A stretch of 64,000 nucleotides of DNA, taken from contig NZ_JAPUVI010000105.1 in NCBI RefSeq assembly GCF_029255285.1, positions 62,001 through 126,000 of the forward strand. Direction: 5' to 3'. Both the position numbers and the translations under genes were made by a program. Below are positions 1-9,723 of the stretch, piece after piece; the stretch's first letter is position 1; each line of letters begins with the position of its first letter. The notes under the pieces were generated by a model. That model was not told the DNA's origin. It made no database searches and saw only the letters and a list, made by a program, of their open reading frames with translations. The DNA comes from Accumulibacter sp. Lineage in GTDB: Bacteria > Pseudomonadota > Gammaproteobacteria > Burkholderiales > Rhodocyclaceae.

Positions 1-1199
1 GCGGCTCCGTGCGCGATGAGTTGCTCGGGTTGCCGGTTCAGGACCGTGATTATGTCGTCGTCGGAGCTACTGCGGAGGAGTTGCTGGCGCGCGGTTTCCG
101 GCCGGTAGGCAAGGACTTTCCAGTATTTCTTCATCCGTCCACGCATGACGAGTACGCCTTGGCGCGTACCGAGCGCAAGACCTCGCCCGGCTACAAAGGT
201 TTTGTCTTTCACACGGCGCCCGACGTGAGTCTGGCTGACGATCTGGCGCGCCGTGACCTCACCATCAATGCCATCGCGCGGGCCGCCGACGGGTCGCTGG
301 TCGATCCCTACCACGGCGTCGACGACTTGGCCGCGCGAGTCCTGCGCCACGTCGGCCCGGCCTTCGTCGAGGATCCCGTACGCGTTCTGCGTCTGGCCCG
401 TTTTGCCGCCCGCTTCACCGATTTTACGGTGGCGCCAGAAACGATGGCCTTGATCCGTCAGTTGGTCGACAACGGCGAACTCGACCATCTGGTCGCCGAA
501 CGGGTCTGGCAGGAGTTCGCGAAAGGCCTGATGGAGGCTTGCCCCTCGCGAATGTTCGAGGTGCTGCGCGACGGCGGCGCGCTGGTGCGCCTGTTGCCCG
601 AAGTCGATCGCCTGTGGGGCGTTCCGCAACGCGCCGACTACCACCCGGAGGTCGATACCGGCGTGCATGTCATGATGGTCGTCGATCAGTCGGCGCAACG
701 CGGCTGTCCGCTGGCCGTCCGTTTTGCTGCGCTGTTGCACGACCTGGGAAAGGGCACGACACCGGCGACCGATCTGCCGCGCCATCCCGGTCACGAAGAA
801 CGCAGCGTGGCGCTGGTCGGCGCCGTCTGCTCACGTCTCAAGGTGCCGGCAGAATGCCGGGATCTGGCGCTGATGGTGGCGCGTCATCACGGCCAGATCC
901 ACCGCGGCCCGGAGTTGACCGCAGCGGCCATCGTCAGGCTATTCGAAGCCACCGACGCCTTGCGCCGGCCCGCCCGCTTCGAGCAGCTTCTCGCCGCCTG
1001 CGCCTGCGACTACCATGGCCGCCTAGGCTGGCAGGAGGTGGCCTATCCGGCACCGGCGATCTTTCGGCAGGCACTGGCACAGGTGCGGCGCGTCGATGCC
1101 GCGGCGATCGCCCGCGCTTGCCGTGAACCGGCTCAGATCGCCGCCCGCCTGCACGTAGCGCGTGTGGCGGCCGTTCGGGAAGCGCTGGCGGTTGGCTAA
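1..1199 (+). CDS. cca: CCA-adding enzyme (tRNA nucleotidyltransferase), 5' truncated by window edge
   Basis: Adds or repairs the 3' CCA of tRNAs in the cytoplasm. The frame is already open at base 1 and the first codons read G-S-V-R-D-E-L-L, the family's usual N-terminal G-G-x-V-R-D motif, so only about 10 residues are missing. Seen in order: nucleotidyltransferase head, the R-R-D-L-T-I-N-A motif, the E-D-P-x-R-x-L-R helix typical of class II polymerase-beta-like nucleotidyltransferases, and an HD phosphohydrolase domain with A-L-L-H-D-L-G-K. The HD domain marks the longer bacterial multifunctional form, and the remaining 396 residues fit its usual length of about 410. The GTG at 9 is an internal Val codon, not the start. 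Identification is firm. Confidence 0.96.
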   Translation, partial: GSVRDELLGLPVQDRDYVVVGATAEELLARGFRPVGKDFPVFLHPSTHDEYALARTERKTSPGYKGFVFHTAPDVSLADDLARRDLTINAIARAADGSLVDPYHGVDDLAARVLRHVGPAFVEDPVRVLRLARFAARFTDFTVAPETMALIRQLVDNGELDHLVAERVWQEFAKGLMEACPSRMFEVLRDGGALVRLLPEVDRLWGVPQRADYHPEVDTGVHVMMVVDQSAQRGCPLAVRFAALLHDLGKGTTPATDLPRHPGHEERSVALVGAVCSRLKVPAECRDLALMVARHHGQIHRGPELTAAAIVRLFEATDALRRPARFEQLLAACACDYHGRLGWQEVAYPAPAIFRQALAQVRRVDAAAIARACREPAQIAARLHVARVAAVREALAVG

Positions 1200-1479
1200 A
1201 CGTTGACCCCCCGTCGATAGTGCCGGACTCGCGCCGGCGGCGGAGCGCGGAGGAACTCGGCTGGGCTTCCATCCCGAAACCAGTGCTGTGATTTCCGGTT
1301 TGCCGCTCCGACACCCTGTCGCCGTGCGCAACCTCGTTTGCTGGCCGGCAAACACACGCGGGGTACCGTCTCGGCCGTTTTGTGGCGGACTTAACACAGC
1401 GGCAGGCTGAGGGCGCTTATAAAGACGACTTCGGCTTGACTAGCCATCGATCGACCTTTGTTTCTGCGGATGACACCCG

Positions 1480-3033
1480 ATGCTCTTCAACTCGTACCCA
1501 TTTCTGCTCATCTACCTGCCGCTGGTCGCACTGCTGTTCTTTGCCCTTGGGAAGCACAGCCCCCGGCTCGCCGCCTCGTGGCTGGGTGCCGCGTCCTTGT
1601 TTTTCTACGGCTACTGGAACGTGGCCTACGTCGGGCTGCTGCTGCTCTCCATCCTCTTCAACTACGGTGTCGGCTATGCGCTGACCAGGCAGCACGAGCG
1701 CGGCGGCCATAGCAAAAACCTGATTCTGACCGTCGGGATCGGCGCCGATTTGGCCTTGCTCGGTTACTACAAGTACGCGAATTTTTTCCTGGACACGGTC
1801 AACCATTTGCTCTCTACGCACTGGCCGCTGCAGGAAATTCTGCTGCCGCTAGGCATCTCCTTCTTCACCTTCACGCAGATCGCGTTTCTTGTGGACGTCT
1901 GGTCGGGCAAGGCGCGTGAATACAGCTTCATCCACTATCTGCTCTTCGTGACCTATTTCCCGCATCTGATCGCCGGGCCGGTACTGCACCACAAGGAAAT
2001 GATGCCTCAGTTCGCGCGACCCGAAACCTACCGCCTGTCGGTGGACAACGTGACGATCGGTCTGGCAATTTTCAGCCTTGGCCTGTTCAAGAAGGCCGTG
2101 CTGGCCGATGGCGTCGCTCCCTACGCCAACGCGGCCTTTCTGCTGGCGAACAGCGATCAGAAGCTGGATTTTTTCGCTGCCTGGGGCGGTGCATTGGCCT
2201 ATACGGCCCAGCTTTACTTCGACTTTTCCGGCTATTCCGACATGGCCATCGGCCTTTCCCGAATATTTGGCATCGTCCTGCCCCTCAATTTCAACTCGCC
2301 ATACAAGGCCACCAGCATCAGCGATTTCTGGCGTCGCTGGCATATGACTTTGTCAAGATTTCTTCGTGACTACCTCTACATCGCGCTGGGTGGCAGCCGC
2401 AAGGGTCCGTTCCGCCGTCAGGCAAACCTGATGGCGACCATGCTGTTGGGCGGGCTCTGGCACGGCGCTTCGTGGAATTTTGTTCTCTGGGGCGGACTGC
2501 ACGGCGTCTATCTTGTAATCAACCACGCTTGGCGCGCGCTGCGCGAAAGTGGTCCGGCGCGCGCTATCGCAGTCGGACGCATCGAACGGCTGGCCGGCTG
2601 GGGTCTCACCTTCTTTGCGGTGGTGGTGGCGTGGGTGTTTTTCCGCGCCACCACGCTCGGCGGAGCGCTCAACATGTTGCAGGGAATGCTCGGCATGCAG
2701 GGTTTCAGCTTGCCCCTCGCCTTCCTTCCCGTGCTCGGCGGCGCGGCGGACAGCCTGCGCGCTTGGGGGGTCGAATTTTATCTCGGTGGTGGCAGCCGTT
2801 TCGCCGCCACCTGGATCTGGTCAGTGGCGTTGCTGTCGATCGCCTTGTTTCTGCCCAATACCCAAGAGCTGATGCGTCTGCACAGGCCGGGCCTCGATTT
2901 CTATCCGGCGTCCAGCGAGTCGAGGCTCGAGTGGAAGCCCAACGCCGCTTGGGCCTGGATGATGGCGGGCATCGCGGCGGCCGGCGTGCTATCGCTGTCT
3001 CAGGCGACCGAATTCCTTTACTACCAATTCTGA
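1480..3033 (+). CDS. MBOAT family O-acyltransferase (AlgI-like)
   Basis: A 517-residue polytopic inner-membrane protein of the membrane-bound O-acyltransferase family, which moves acetyl groups across the membrane onto exported polysaccharides. Diagnostic segments are F-D-F-S-G-Y-S-D-M-A-I-G, the D-F-W-R-R-W-H block followed by R-D-Y-L-Y-I-x-L-G-G, and G-G-L-W-H-G-A-S-W-N-F with the catalytic-type histidine. Length and order match AlgI/PatA/DltB-type proteins. Three bases separate it from the next gene, which encodes a membrane-anchored SGNH-like protein, the usual partner that completes the transfer in the periplasm. No alginate or cellulose biosynthesis gene is in view, so the acylated polymer is unknown. 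The preceding gap (1200-1479) holds no evident gene. Confidence 0.9.
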   Translation: MLFNSYPFLLIYLPLVALLFFALGKHSPRLAASWLGAASLFFYGYWNVAYVGLLLLSILFNYGVGYALTRQHERGGHSKNLILTVGIGADLALLGYYKYANFFLDTVNHLLSTHWPLQEILLPLGISFFTFTQIAFLVDVWSGKAREYSFIHYLLFVTYFPHLIAGPVLHHKEMMPQFARPETYRLSVDNVTIGLAIFSLGLFKKAVLADGVAPYANAAFLLANSDQKLDFFAAWGGALAYTAQLYFDFSGYSDMAIGLSRIFGIVLPLNFNSPYKATSISDFWRRWHMTLSRFLRDYLYIALGGSRKGPFRRQANLMATMLLGGLWHGASWNFVLWGGLHGVYLVINHAWRALRESGPARAIAVGRIERLAGWGLTFFAVVVAWVFFRATTLGGALNMLQGMLGMQGFSLPLAFLPVLGGAADSLRAWGVEFYLGGGSRFAATWIWSVALLSIALFLPNTQELMRLHRPGLDFYPASSESRLEWKPNAAWAWMMAGIAAAGVLSLSQATEFLYYQF

Positions 3034-3036
3034 GCC

Positions 3037-4236
3037 ATGGCCAATTATCTTCGTTTGTGGACGGTCGCCCTGCTGGCCACCGTCCTGGGGACGATCGCCG
3101 TTAACTACTGGGTGGACCCCTATGGTCTCTATCGGCCCTATCGGGCAGGCGAGAACAAGCCCCACGCCGCGACCCAGGGAGCGCTGATCAAGCCTTATCA
3201 AGTGTTGCTGGCACAACCGCGAACCCTTGTTCTCGGCAACTCGCGGGCCGAACTGGGCTTCGATCCGGATGACCCGGCTTGGCCGTCGACCTACCGTCCA
3301 GTCTACAATCTCGCGCTGCCGGGTGCCGGCACGCGGACGGCGAGCCGATTGCTGGACCATGTGTTGGCGGCTGGTCAGCCGCAACTGATTGTTCTGGGAG
3401 TCGACTTCATGGATTTCCTGACGGCCCCGGAGGCGCGCGACGATGATCCGGCGCCGATCGAAAAGCGGCTGCTGATGGCGGAAGGCGGCCCGAATCGCTG
3501 GCGTTGGTGGCAGGTCATGCATGACCGGGCGTCGACCCTGGCATCGCTGGACGCTGTGGTGCATAGTCTGGATACCCTGCGTTTGCGAGGCAGGCCGGAG
3601 GCGGCGCATCTCACCGCCGCCGGTTTCAACCCCAGTCACGACTACCGGCAGATTGCCCGCCACGAAGGATACTTCAACCTTTTCAGGCAACGCGACATGG
3701 AGAACCTGCGCGCCTACAAGCGACGACCCAAGAATCTCTTCCTGAGCGGTTCGCAGACCTCACCGGCTTTCGACGACGTGGCAGGCATTCTGCGCACCGC
3801 AGGTCGTCGGCAGATTGCTGTCACCATAGTGATCTACCCCTATCACGGCCATCTTCTGGAGATACTCCGGAGCACGGGTTGCTGGCCCCTGGTCGAGGAC
3901 TGGAAGCGAAAACTGACCGATCTGGTCGCCACCGAGGGCGGCGCCGCCGCGCAGTTGTGGGACTTCAGTGGCTACCACGCGTTCGCGCGTGAGCCCGTAC
4001 CGGGGCCCGGCGACCGCACGACTGAAGTGCGCTGGTATTGGGAAGCCGGACATTTCAAGAGTAGCTTGGGGCACGAGATCCTGCAGCGCATCTTCGAGCG
4101 TGGCACGCCCGACTTCGGACTACGTCTGACGCCCGAAAACATCGAACAGCATCTGCAGAACGTACGCTTGGCCGGCGACAGCTATCGTGTGGAGAACGCC
4201 CGGTCCTTGAGCGAACTGGCGGCACTGGCTCGCTGA
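3037..4236 (+). CDS. membrane-anchored SGNH-hydrolase-like protein, MBOAT partner
   Basis: A 399-residue protein with an N-terminal hydrophobic segment (about residues 5-25) and a soluble region expected in the periplasm. It contains V-L-G-N-S-R-A-E (about residues 65-72), placed like the nucleophile block of SGNH/AlgJ-type proteins, and a late E-A-G-H-F-K-S-S-L-G segment that resembles the family's D-x-x-H block with Glu in place of Asp. Coupling to the MBOAT gene (3-base gap) suggests a two-component O-acetylation machine in which this protein accepts the acyl group from the membrane enzyme. The family assignment rests on motif resemblance and context; the catalytic residues are not proven. 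Confidence 0.6.
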   Translation: MANYLRLWTVALLATVLGTIAVNYWVDPYGLYRPYRAGENKPHAATQGALIKPYQVLLAQPRTLVLGNSRAELGFDPDDPAWPSTYRPVYNLALPGAGTRTASRLLDHVLAAGQPQLIVLGVDFMDFLTAPEARDDDPAPIEKRLLMAEGGPNRWRWWQVMHDRASTLASLDAVVHSLDTLRLRGRPEAAHLTAAGFNPSHDYRQIARHEGYFNLFRQRDMENLRAYKRRPKNLFLSGSQTSPAFDDVAGILRTAGRRQIAVTIVIYPYHGHLLEILRSTGCWPLVEDWKRKLTDLVATEGGAAAQLWDFSGYHAFAREPVPGPGDRTTEVRWYWEAGHFKSSLGHEILQRIFERGTPDFGLRLTPENIEQHLQNVRLAGDSYRVENARSLSELAALAR

Positions 4237-4658
4237 AGGTCGCTGACTGGTCGGCTACCCGTTTTTCAAGAGCGGCAAGGACGAGCGGGTCGTGCAACGA
4301 GCCGCGCAGATCCTCCCGGGCATCCTGAGCGACGGGTATCGGAAGATCCCGGGTGTACCGATCGGCGACAGCGAAAGTTTCGCAACCTGTGCCACAGCGA
4401 TTGACACTGAATGAGGTCTTTCCGCTCCTCTGTCCTGTTGTGGTGGCGAGATGTGCTCATCGCCTTCATCATCGGCGCCAGGGCCGTGCGCGATACACTG
4501 GCCCATCCGGGCGAACCGAGCCCGCCATGACGCCTGATTGCAACGGCCCCCGTGTCCAAACGCGAGATAGACGCTGCTTGATGAGGGCTCATATCCTCTC
4601 GTCGGTGCCGTTGGATTTCCTGCCCTTTCGACAGGTCGCGGCGACACCCGTGGGCGAC
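4237..4658. other. 422-bp gap between convergent genes with a possible gene remnant
   Basis: No complete gene is recognised. On the plus strand, just after the stop of the SGNH-like gene, a frame from about 4245 stays open for some 53 codons and begins G-Y-P-F-F-K-S-G-K-D-E-R, then stops near 4412. It has no convincing start or ribosome-binding site and may be the tail of a lost gene. The remainder shows nothing recognisable; no clear stem-loop terminator was found by eye although the flanking genes converge here. Confidence 0.3.
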
Positions 4659-5402
4659 TCAGAGCTTCAGGCCCCCGTCGAGTTCGATGACGGTTCCCGT
4701 GAGGTAATCGTTGCGCGCCGCGAATACCACGGCCTGCGCCACCTGCTCGGCGCTCCCCAGGCGACGCAGCGGTATCCGGCCGACCCATTCCCTGAGGCGT
4801 TCATCGCTCATTGCCGAGTGTGTCGACGGGGTATCGATGAAACCGGGAGCGATCGCCAGCGCCCGGATGCCCAGCCCGCCGAGTTCCTTTGCCCAGGTCA
4901 GCGCCAGCGCGTTGCTGCCTGCCTTGGCGGCCGAGTAGGCGCTTTGTCCGGCGTTGCCACGCGCGGCAATCGAACTGATGTTGATCAGCACGCCGCGTGT
5001 GCGACGGCGGATCATCTGCTCGGCGACGCAGGAACCCATCACGAAAACCGAGCTGAGATTGAGGCGCAGGGCCTTGTCCCAAAGCCCCGGGTCATGACGC
5101 CCGGCCTTGCGGTCGAGCAGGTTGTACAGCGGTGCGCTGCAAATCCAGCCGGCCGCATTGACCAGGATGTCGATCCGCCCATGCTCCGCGACGACCGCCT
5201 CCACCGTCCGCGCTGCCTGATCCGGATCGGCCGCGTCACAGACGAAGGCGCGCAGCCGTTCGCCCGGCAATTGGCCGAGCAGTTCTCGGTTGAGGTCGAG
5301 CGCGGCGACCCGACAACCCTCGCCGGCCAGCGTCAGTGCGATGCAGCGGCCGATGTTCTGCGCCGCACCGGTGACTACCGCGACCGCGCCGTCAAGCTCC
5401 AT
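4659..5402 (-). CDS. short-chain dehydrogenase/reductase (FabG-like)
   Basis: A 247-residue classical SDR oxidoreductase using NAD(P)H. The N-terminal cofactor motif is T-G-A-A-Q-N-I-G, followed by the N-A-A-G motif, a catalytic serine in I-N-I-S-S-I, and the Y-S-A-A-K catalytic pair. The end D-Y-L-T-G-T-V-I-E-L-D-G-G is typical of FabG-type 3-oxoacyl reductases. Its start overlaps the end of the acyl carrier protein gene by 11 bases, so the two are almost certainly translated together. A carrier-bound 3-oxoacyl or hydroxyacyl substrate is the natural inference; a sugar-related substrate is possible given the aminotransferase upstream. Confidence 0.88.
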   Translation of the reverse strand: MELDGAVAVVTGAAQNIGRCIALTLAGEGCRVAALDLNRELLGQLPGERLRAFVCDAADPDQAARTVEAVVAEHGRIDILVNAAGWICSAPLYNLLDRKAGRHDPGLWDKALRLNLSSVFVMGSCVAEQMIRRRTRGVLINISSIAARGNAGQSAYSAAKAGSNALALTWAKELGGLGIRALAIAPGFIDTPSTHSAMSDERLREWVGRIPLRRLGSAEQVAQAVVFAARNDYLTGTVIELDGGLKL

Positions 5403-5631
5403 GGTCGAGCAAGCCTCTCTTGCGCAACTGGTCGACGATGGCGGCGACCGAAACCATGTCGGCGATCTCGTCGCCGTCGAGAACGATCCGATAGTGCTCT
5501 TCGATACCGATGACGATCTCCATATGCGCCAGTGAGTCCCAGGCGGCGCAGGTTTTCATCGAGGTGGCGGGAGCTATGTCGCCGATCGGCAGCTTGAGTG
5601 CGGTGGCAATGAGTTTCAGGAGTTCGTCCAT
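5392..5631 (-). CDS. acyl carrier protein
   Basis: A 79-residue carrier protein with the phosphopantetheine attachment signature W-D-S-L-A-H-M around the modified serine, followed by the acidic recognition helix (E-I-V-I-G-I-E-E). Length is typical for a free ACP. It lies between the aminotransferase (16 bases upstream) and the SDR (overlapping), not in a fatty acid synthesis operon, so it is likely a dedicated carrier for this small pathway. Dedicated ACPs beside DegT aminotransferases occur in polysaccharide and lipid modification clusters; which acyl chain it carries cannot be read from the sequence. Confidence 0.88.
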   Translation of the reverse strand: MDELLKLIATALKLPIGDIAPATSMKTCAAWDSLAHMEIVIGIEEHYRIVLDGDEIADMVSVAAIVDQLRKRGLLDHGA

Positions 5632-5647
5632 CGGGGGCGCTCGGAAA

Positions 5648-6760
5648 TCAGCAGGGAGAAGAGACGATGTTGATCACGCGATCGACCGTCTTGGCGTCGA
5701 GATCCGGGTAGATCGGCAGGCACAGCACCTGTTCGGCCGTTCGCGTCGCCACCGGCAGATTGGCCGGCCCGGCCGAGGCCATGCCGCGGTACATCGGTAG
5801 ATTGCTGATCAGGGGGTAGAAATAGCGCCGCACGTGAATGCCGTGACGGCGAAGCGTCTCGTAGAGCTGGTCGCGCGAAAGAGGATAAGCGGCACCGATC
5901 AACAGCGGGAAATAGCCGCCGTTCGGGCTCACCCCTTCCGCGCTGGCCAAGCACTGGACTCCCGGAACATTTGCCAGCGCCTGACGGTAGCGGCGGTCGA
6001 TGGCGAGGCGCGCGCTGATCGCGAGGTCCACGTGTTGTAGCTGCAGCAAGCCGAGCGCCGCCTGAAACTCGCTCATCTTGCCGTTGATGCCGGGGGCGAC
6101 GACGGTGACCTCGTCGGCAAAACCGAAGTTCTTGAGATAGTCGATGCGTTGCTTGAGCTTGGCGTCGTGGCAGACGATCGCCCCGCCCTCGAAGGTGTTG
6201 AACACCTTGGTCGCGTGAAAACTCAGTACCGCCAGGTCGCCCTGCTCGAGCAGCGACCTGCCGTCCACCGAGACGCCGAACGCGTGCGCCGCGTCGTAGA
6301 TCAGTTTCAGGCCGTAGGTATCGGAGATCTGCTGCAGGCGCTGGCTGGCGCAGGGGTTGCCGTAGCAGTGCACGGGCAGGATGGCCGTGGTGCGCGCCGT
6401 GATCGCCGACTCGATCAGCGTTTCGTCGAGGTTGCAGGTATCGCGCCTGATATCGACGAACACCGGCTTGATGCCGTTCCACAGCAGCGCATGCGTCGTC
6501 GCGACGAAGGTGTACGGTGTCGTGATGACCTCGCCGGTGATGCGCAGCGCCTGCAGCGCCGTCATCAATGCCAGCGTGCCGTTGGCAAACAGACAGACGT
6601 GCGGGACGCCCAGATACTTCCTCAGCGCCTCCTCGAACTTCTCGTGAAACGGACCCGCGTTGGTCAGCCAGCGGCTGTCCCAGATCTCTCTCAAATAGGG
6701 CAGAAAGGCTTCCAGCGGGGGCAGGTAGGGCCGGGTAAGGAAGGTTGGCTTGTCGTGCAT
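5648..6760 (-). CDS. DegT/DnrJ/EryC1/StrS aminotransferase
   Basis: A 370-residue PLP-dependent aminotransferase of the sugar-aminotransferase family. The PLP-lysine region reads A-V-L-S-F-H-A-T-K-V-F-N-T-F-E-G-G-A, and the cofactor-binding F-A-N-G-T-L-A-L segment and T-P-Y-T-F-V-A-T-T block are present. The ATG at 6760 (M-H-D-K-P-T-F-L) is chosen because it gives the family length; upstream in-frame codons continue but look non-coding. Family members transfer an amino group from glutamate onto a keto-sugar, usually nucleotide-linked. It heads a minus-strand operon with the ACP and SDR genes, suggesting synthesis of an aminated, perhaps N-acylated surface component. Confidence 0.87.
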   Translation of the reverse strand: MHDKPTFLTRPYLPPLEAFLPYLREIWDSRWLTNAGPFHEKFEEALRKYLGVPHVCLFANGTLALMTALQALRITGEVITTPYTFVATTHALLWNGIKPVFVDIRRDTCNLDETLIESAITARTTAILPVHCYGNPCASQRLQQISDTYGLKLIYDAAHAFGVSVDGRSLLEQGDLAVLSFHATKVFNTFEGGAIVCHDAKLKQRIDYLKNFGFADEVTVVAPGINGKMSEFQAALGLLQLQHVDLAISARLAIDRRYRQALANVPGVQCLASAEGVSPNGGYFPLLIGAAYPLSRDQLYETLRRHGIHVRRYFYPLISNLPMYRGMASAGPANLPVATRTAEQVLCLPIYPDLDAKTVDRVINIVSSPC

Positions 6761-7027
6761 GCTGTCCAAGGCGGAGTCCCTCAATGTCGCGCCGGCGAGG
6801 CGGGTGAAACGGCCTCGTTGCCGCCGGGAGAGGAGTCGGCGCCAGGCCGGACGATCATCGGCCGAGCCATCGACCGTCCGGCAGCTTGCCGAGCGCGGCC
6901 GGCGATTCACGTCGTTCCCGCAGCGACCCATTATGCACTGCATTGCGTAAAGCGTGCGCCTCGAATTGCGCTGCCGCTTGCCGGCCGCCATGCCGTTGCC
7001 GCCGCCCCGCAACGGTCCTCTTCGCGG

Positions 7028-9184
7028 TCACGAACGCAAGTTGTGCAAGCTCAGCGGCAGCGAGCGGATTCGCTTGCCGGTGGCCGCGAAGATGGCGTTG
7101 CACACCGCCGCCGCCAGGGGCAGGATCGCCGGCTCGCCGTGCCCGCCCCAAAAGCCACCGGTCGGCACGAGGACGGTGTCGACCTGCGGCATTTCGTGAA
7201 TCCTGGGCAGGCGGAAGTCGTGGAAGTTCGACTCGACGATCCGCCCGTTCTTCACCTTGTTCTCCTGGTAGAGGAGGCTGCCGAGCCCGTACACGACGTT
7301 GCTCTCGGCCTGCGCACGGCAGTTGTCGGGGTGCACTACATGGCCCGAGTCGATGGCGACGACGATACGCCTCACCTTCACCTGGCCTTGCGCGTCTACC
7401 GACACCTCGGCGACCATCGCCGTGTAGCTGCCGAAACCGTCGGCCATTGCCAGGCCGCGGTACACGCCTGGCGCCGTCGGCTTATCCCAGGCCGCCGCCC
7501 TGGCCACGGCTTCGAGGACCAGGCGGTTCTTGTCGTCGGCTTTCAACATGGCCAGTCGATAGGCCAACGAATCCTTGCCGGCGGCGATCGCCAGTTCGTC
7601 GATGAAGGACTCGCGGTAGAAAACGTTCTGCTGCCCGGGTGCGCGCCAGAAACCGACCGGCACATGCCCGTTGCGCAGCGCGTAGTCGACGCGCTGATTG
7701 GCCACCGCGTACGGCAGGTCGCTGAACGAGCGCACGGCGGTGAAATCGATCCCGTCCTTGAGCGAGCCCGGCATCAGGACATTGAGGATGGACGGGCAGG
7801 CAATGCGCGTGTGCAGGGCGACCAGACGGCCCTGCGCATCGAGGCCGGCCTTCAGGCGGACGAGGCTCGCCGGTCGGTAGAAGCCGTGCTGCATGTCCTC
7901 TTCACGCGACCACATCATCTTCACCGGCACGCCGGGCAGCGCCTTGGCGATCGTCACTCCCTGCGTGACGAAGTCCTGCGGGCCACCGCGGCGACCGAAA
8001 CCGCCGCCCAGCATCATCTTGTGCACTTCGACTCGGTCCAGCGGCAAACCGGCCGCCGCCGCGGCGGCGGACATCGACGCCTCGCCGTTCTGCGTCGAGG
8101 TCCACACTTCGAGAAAACCATCCGGCCGGAACCAGGCGGTGCAGGTCTGCGGCTCCATCGTCGCGTGGTTGAGGTAGGGCGACTGGTACTCCGCCTCGAC
8201 CACCTTCGCCGCGCTGGCCAGCGCCGCCGCGCTGTCGCCCAGCGTGCGGGCTTGCGGCAAGGCCGGATCGTCGAGCCCGGCGCGCAGCATGGCCGAAATC
8301 GTTTCGCTGCTGGCCAGCGCATGCTCGCCGCTGTCCCAGTCGATCGTCACCTTCTTCAGCGCCTGGTTGGCGCGCCACCAACTATCGGCGACGACAGCGA
8401 CGAAGTTTTCCTCGCGCAGAATCTTCTTGACGCCGCGCATCGCTTGCGCGGCGCTCGCGTCGATCCGCCGCACCCGGCCGCCAAAGACCGGGCATTGGGC
8501 GATCGACGCGTGCAACATGCCGGGCAGCGACACATCGACGCCGAAAACGGGTTTGCCGAGAACCTTGTCGGGAATGTCGAGGCGCGGCAGCGATCGACCG
8601 GCGATTTTCCAGTCCCTGGCATCGCGCAGCTTGACCTCGACCGGCGGCGTCAGGCGCGCCGCCTCGGCCGCCACCTGGCCGTAGCGCAACGTCCGGGCGC
8701 TGGGCACGTGCGTGATGACCCCGGCGACCGCGCGGCACTCGCTCGCCGGCACCTGCCAGCGCGCTGCCGCCGCCTCGATCAGCAGGTGGCGCGCACTGGC
8801 GCCCGCCCGCCGAACGTAATCCTGCGACGAGCGCACGCCCATGCTGCCGCCGGTAGACATCGAGCCCCAGACGCGTTGCCGGCGGATGTGTTCGTTCGGC
8901 GACGCGAACTCGGCACTGACCTTGGCCCAGTCGCAATCGAGTTCTTCGGCGACCAGTTGAGCGAGCGCGGTATAGGTTCCCTGACCCATTTCCGAGCGCG
9001 CGATGCGGATGACGACGCGGTCGTCGGGATGAACGACGATCCAGGCGTTGACTTCACTCGCTGATTCTCCGCCGGCGGCACCGACCGTCGGCGGGAGGCA
9101 GAACCCGAGGGCCAGCCCACCGCCCAGCGCGGCGGAAACCTTCAGGAAATCACGGCGGGACAGTGCTGTCGTCATGGCCTTCAT
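7028..9184 (-). CDS. Tat-exported molybdopterin-binding hydroxylase, large subunit (xanthine dehydrogenase family)
   Basis: A 718-residue molybdopterin cytosine dinucleotide subunit of the xanthine oxidase superfamily, closest in layout to the beta subunit of isoquinoline 1-oxidoreductase and related periplasmic aldehyde-type oxidases. It starts with a twin-arginine signal, [15 protein letters not shown]. Inside are [16 protein letters not shown] and R-A-P-G-Q-Q-N, the pterin and substrate-pocket blocks, and the late [11 protein letters not shown] segment. The ATG at 9184 is preferred because it overlaps the upstream [2Fe-2S] subunit stop as ATGA. No FAD subunit is present, so electrons probably go to a cytochrome or the membrane chain. 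Substrate unknown. Confidence 0.88.
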   Translation of the reverse strand: MKAMTTALSRRDFLKVSAALGGGLALGFCLPPTVGAAGGESASEVNAWIVVHPDDRVVIRIARSEMGQGTYTALAQLVAEELDCDWAKVSAEFASPNEHIRRQRVWGSMSTGGSMGVRSSQDYVRRAGASARHLLIEAAAARWQVPASECRAVAGVITHVPSARTLRYGQVAAEAARLTPPVEVKLRDARDWKIAGRSLPRLDIPDKVLGKPVFGVDVSLPGMLHASIAQCPVFGGRVRRIDASAAQAMRGVKKILREENFVAVVADSWWRANQALKKVTIDWDSGEHALASSETISAMLRAGLDDPALPQARTLGDSAAALASAAKVVEAEYQSPYLNHATMEPQTCTAWFRPDGFLEVWTSTQNGEASMSAAAAAAGLPLDRVEVHKMMLGGGFGRRGGPQDFVTQGVTIAKALPGVPVKMMWSREEDMQHGFYRPASLVRLKAGLDAQGRLVALHTRIACPSILNVLMPGSLKDGIDFTAVRSFSDLPYAVANQRVDYALRNGHVPVGFWRAPGQQNVFYRESFIDELAIAAGKDSLAYRLAMLKADDKNRLVLEAVARAAAWDKPTAPGVYRGLAMADGFGSYTAMVAEVSVDAQGQVKVRRIVVAIDSGHVVHPDNCRAQAESNVVYGLGSLLYQENKVKNGRIVESNFHDFRLPRIHEMPQVDTVLVPTGGFWGGHGEPAILPLAAAVCNAIFAATGKRIRSLPLSLHNLRS

Positions 9185-9639
9185 CCTCCCGCCGGCGGCG
9201 TTGCCAGGGCATGAATCGCCTTGCGTACCCGCGCGTAGGTGCCGCAGCGGCACAGATTGCTCATCGTCGCATCGATCTCGGCGTCGCTAGGCCGCGGGTT
9301 CTTGGCCAGCAGTGCGACGGCGGACATGATCATCCCGGTCTGACAATAACCGCACTGCGGAACCTGGTGTTCGATCCAAGCCCTCTGCACACGGTGCAGA
9401 CCGTCCTGCGCCAGACCCTCGATGGTCACCACCTGCCGGCCGGCGACGCGAGACACCGGCAGCGCGCAGGCGCGCACGGCTTCGCCGTCGAGGAGTACCG
9501 TGCAGGCGCCACAAACGGCGATGCCGCAACTGTATTTCGTCCCGGGCAGGTCGAGGTGGTCGCGCAAGACCCAGAGCAGGGGCATCTCCGGTTCGACGTC
9601 GAGCGCGACGGCGCGGTTGTTCACGGTGAATTCCAGCAT
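9181..9639 (-). CDS. (2Fe-2S)-binding subunit of molybdenum hydroxylase
   Basis: A 152-residue iron-sulfur subunit. The plant-ferredoxin-type cluster ligands are in [10 protein letters not shown] and the second cluster in C-G-Y-C-Q-T-G-M-I followed by N-L-C-R-C-G-T-Y. It shuttles electrons from the molybdenum site of the large subunit encoded directly downstream (ATGA overlap). It has no signal of its own, so it is probably carried through the Tat pathway bound to the large subunit, as known for related two-subunit enzymes. Homologous and equal in length to the product of 13572-14030. Confidence 0.92.
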   Translation of the reverse strand: MLEFTVNNRAVALDVEPEMPLLWVLRDHLDLPGTKYSCGIAVCGACTVLLDGEAVRACALPVSRVAGRQVVTIEGLAQDGLHRVQRAWIEHQVPQCGYCQTGMIMSAVALLAKNPRPSDAEIDATMSNLCRCGTYARVRKAIHALATPPAGG

Positions 9640-9723
9640 TCGATACTCCTGCGTGGCGGGGCGCGACGTTCAACTATACCGAAACCCCCTCGCCATCGCG
9701 AGCGCCGCAGACGACGCCCGAGC

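Noticed and set aside
4353-5513. 386-codon plus-strand frame opposite the SDR and ACP genes
   Set aside because: The minus strand carries SDR and ACP motifs; the plus translation has none.
6149-9064. 971-codon open frame on the plus strand opposite the aminotransferase and first hydroxylase
   Set aside because: Antisense to genes with clear family motifs; low-complexity Arg/Ala-rich translation typical of shadow frames in GC-rich DNA.
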